Positions 7,497 to 7,823 of a stretch of DNA of 7,823 nt are shown here, in pieces; position 1 is the first letter of the stretch; every line of letters starts with the position of its first letter. A program made the translations under genes and the position numbers. Source of the stretch: JBLHHI01 sp047614125 (lineage in GTDB: Bacteria; Bacteroidota; Bacteroidia; NS11-12g; UBA9320); NCBI GenBank assembly GCA_047614125.1, contig JBLHHI010000137.1:1-7823 (forward strand), read 5' to 3'. The notes below the pieces were generated by a model, which was not told where the DNA came from, did not search any database, and worked only from the letters and a program-made list of their open reading frames with translations.

Positions 7497-7724
7497 AGGT
7501 GGATATAAATGCTGAATGGTTGGCGTTTATTATCGATGATGGATTGAACTTAAATCATTCATTTCAATACCGTTATGGATTCAGTTCATTAAGAGTTGAA
7601 CAGTACCTTTGTCAGGAAGTACTAACTTGCCATGACCTATATATAAATCACAAAGTATATGAAGGTAGTAAAATGGATCTTATCAATAATCGCGGCCGTA
7701 CTGTTCCTACAAACGCTTTTCTTT
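7497..7724. other. Intergenic region upstream of the oxygenase gene
   Basis: No convincing gene is present. A plus-strand frame (7454-7732) is open but has no family signature and overlaps the oxygenase start antisense. A TACCTTTG at 7604-7611 (+) matches the Bacteroidota -7 box and points towards the right-hand repeat, without a clear -33 TTG. On the minus strand CACCTTTG (+ strand 7494-7501) is a seven-of-eight match near the oxygenase start. A 9-bp inverted repeat is listed separately. Confidence 0.35.
7598..7706. repeat. 9-bp perfect inverted repeat 91 bp apart
   Basis: GAACAGTAC at 7598-7606 pairs exactly with GTACTGTTC at 7698-7706. The left half overlaps the TACCTTTG box, and GAACAG occurs again at 7766 in the right repeat arm. 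It could close a long RNA stem or mark a small element. At this length and spacing chance is quite possible, roughly one in ten for a region of this size. Confidence 0.3.
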
Positions 7725-7785
7725 TAACCTGAGTTCGATTCATATTTTGAATTCAGAACGCTTGTGAACAGTGAGTTTCGAGTAA
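7725..7785 (-). repeat. Right arm of the 61-bp inverted repeat (58/61 match to 102-162)
   Basis: This is the inverted copy of 102-162, with three substitutions and no gaps. Identity begins abruptly at 7725, with an unrelated T-rich run before it. On the outer side it ends at 7785, where the outward frame continues but the DNA diverges. Read in the direction corresponding to the PKD gene (+ strand), this copy has a TGA after residues NLSSIHILNSERL and no upstream open frame. It therefore does not encode a T9SS domain here. Confidence 0.85.
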
Positions 7786-7823
7786 AAATTGCGAAGACAG
7801 GGCGGGCCCTTTCGAGTAATTTT
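7740..7823 (-). CDS. 3' end of an unidentified protein (partial, enters from the right edge)
   Basis: On the minus strand the frame is open from the window edge for 27 codons to TGA at 7740-7742. It ends FYSKLTVHKRSEFKI, almost identical to the tail of the left partial gene. The preceding residues (KITRKGPPCLRN) differ from the left copy apart from a possible Arg-Asn match. Two of the three DNA changes in the shared part are synonymous in this frame, consistent with selection on the protein. The piece is too short to assign a family. It may be part of the same repeated element or gene family as the left fragment. Confidence 0.4.
   Translation of the reverse strand, partial: KITRKGPPCLRNFYSKLTVHKRSEFKI
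7799..7810. repeat. GC-rich near-palindrome at the right edge
   Basis: AGGGC and GCCCT flank a GG centre at 7799-7810, a strongly GC-rich palindrome in an otherwise AT-rich neighbourhood. It lies between the right repeat arm and a terminal 13-bp sequence (7811-7823) that is the exact reverse complement of 98-110. It could be a hairpin of the flanking element or a contig-end artefact. Confidence 0.35.

Noticed and set aside
7454..7732. Plus-strand open frame of 92 codons right of the oxygenase gene
   Set aside because: It starts antisense inside the oxygenase coding region, has no recognisable motif and ends within the repeat arm. It looks like a chance open frame in the upstream region.
102..7785. 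The enclosed segment as a transposon or integrative element
   Set aside because: The cargo is housekeeping genes with no transposase or integrase, and the conserved frames point out of the segment, so the mobile or repeated part more likely lies outside each arm.
7725..7785. A second T9SS sorting domain encoded on the plus strand at the right edge
   Set aside because: In that frame there is a stop after NLSSIHILNSERL, no YPNP motif before it, and another stop shortly upstream.

Overview
The window looks like a piece of a Bacteroidota chromosome. Four things point there: a secreted PKD-repeat protein ending in a YPNP motif typical of type IX secretion (T9SS) C-terminal domains; a single-chain alpha2-type glycyl-tRNA synthetase; an Omp28-like thioredoxin-fold lipoprotein; and TAnnTTTG promoter boxes just upstream of two start codons. 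Base composition is moderately AT-rich. No rRNA, tRNA, CRISPR array or recognisable transposase was seen.

Layout, left to right. Positions 1-147 (+) are the 3' end of an unidentified reading frame that enters from outside. Positions 102-1530 (-) encode a secreted protein with five PKD domains. It carries a one-base frameshift just after its signal peptide, and its T9SS sorting domain stops about 25 residues after it begins. Diverging from it, 1646-4192 (+) encodes a complete class A penicillin-binding protein (PBP1A/mrcA type). It converges, with a 21-bp gap, on glyS (4214-5752, -). Upstream of glyS on the same strand are an Omp28-like CxxC lipoprotein (5865-6683) and a 2-oxoglutarate/Fe(II) oxygenase of the prolyl-hydroxylase (SM-20) type (6843-7496). 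Positions 7497-7739 hold no convincing gene. From 7740 to the right edge there is another incoming reading-frame end on the minus strand.

The four central genes are mostly independent housekeeping or envelope functions (peptidoglycan synthesis, glycine charging, a periplasmic or outer-membrane lipoprotein, a protein hydroxylase). The gaps are generous and glyS has its own promoter-like box, so I see no tight operon.

The most unusual feature is at the edges. A 61-bp sequence at 102-162 recurs in inverted orientation at 7725-7785 with 58/61 identity. In both copies it spans the last 14 codons, the stop and about 15 bp beyond of an outward-lying reading frame ending in the same residues (RSEFKI-stop). 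Two of the three differences are synonymous in that frame. On the left, the same DNA read antisense supplies the whole aberrant C-terminus of the PKD protein. The simplest reading is that two copies of an unidentified element or gene family flank this segment in opposite orientation, and that the left copy has truncated the PKD gene. An invertible segment or a contig-end assembly effect cannot be excluded from sequence alone.
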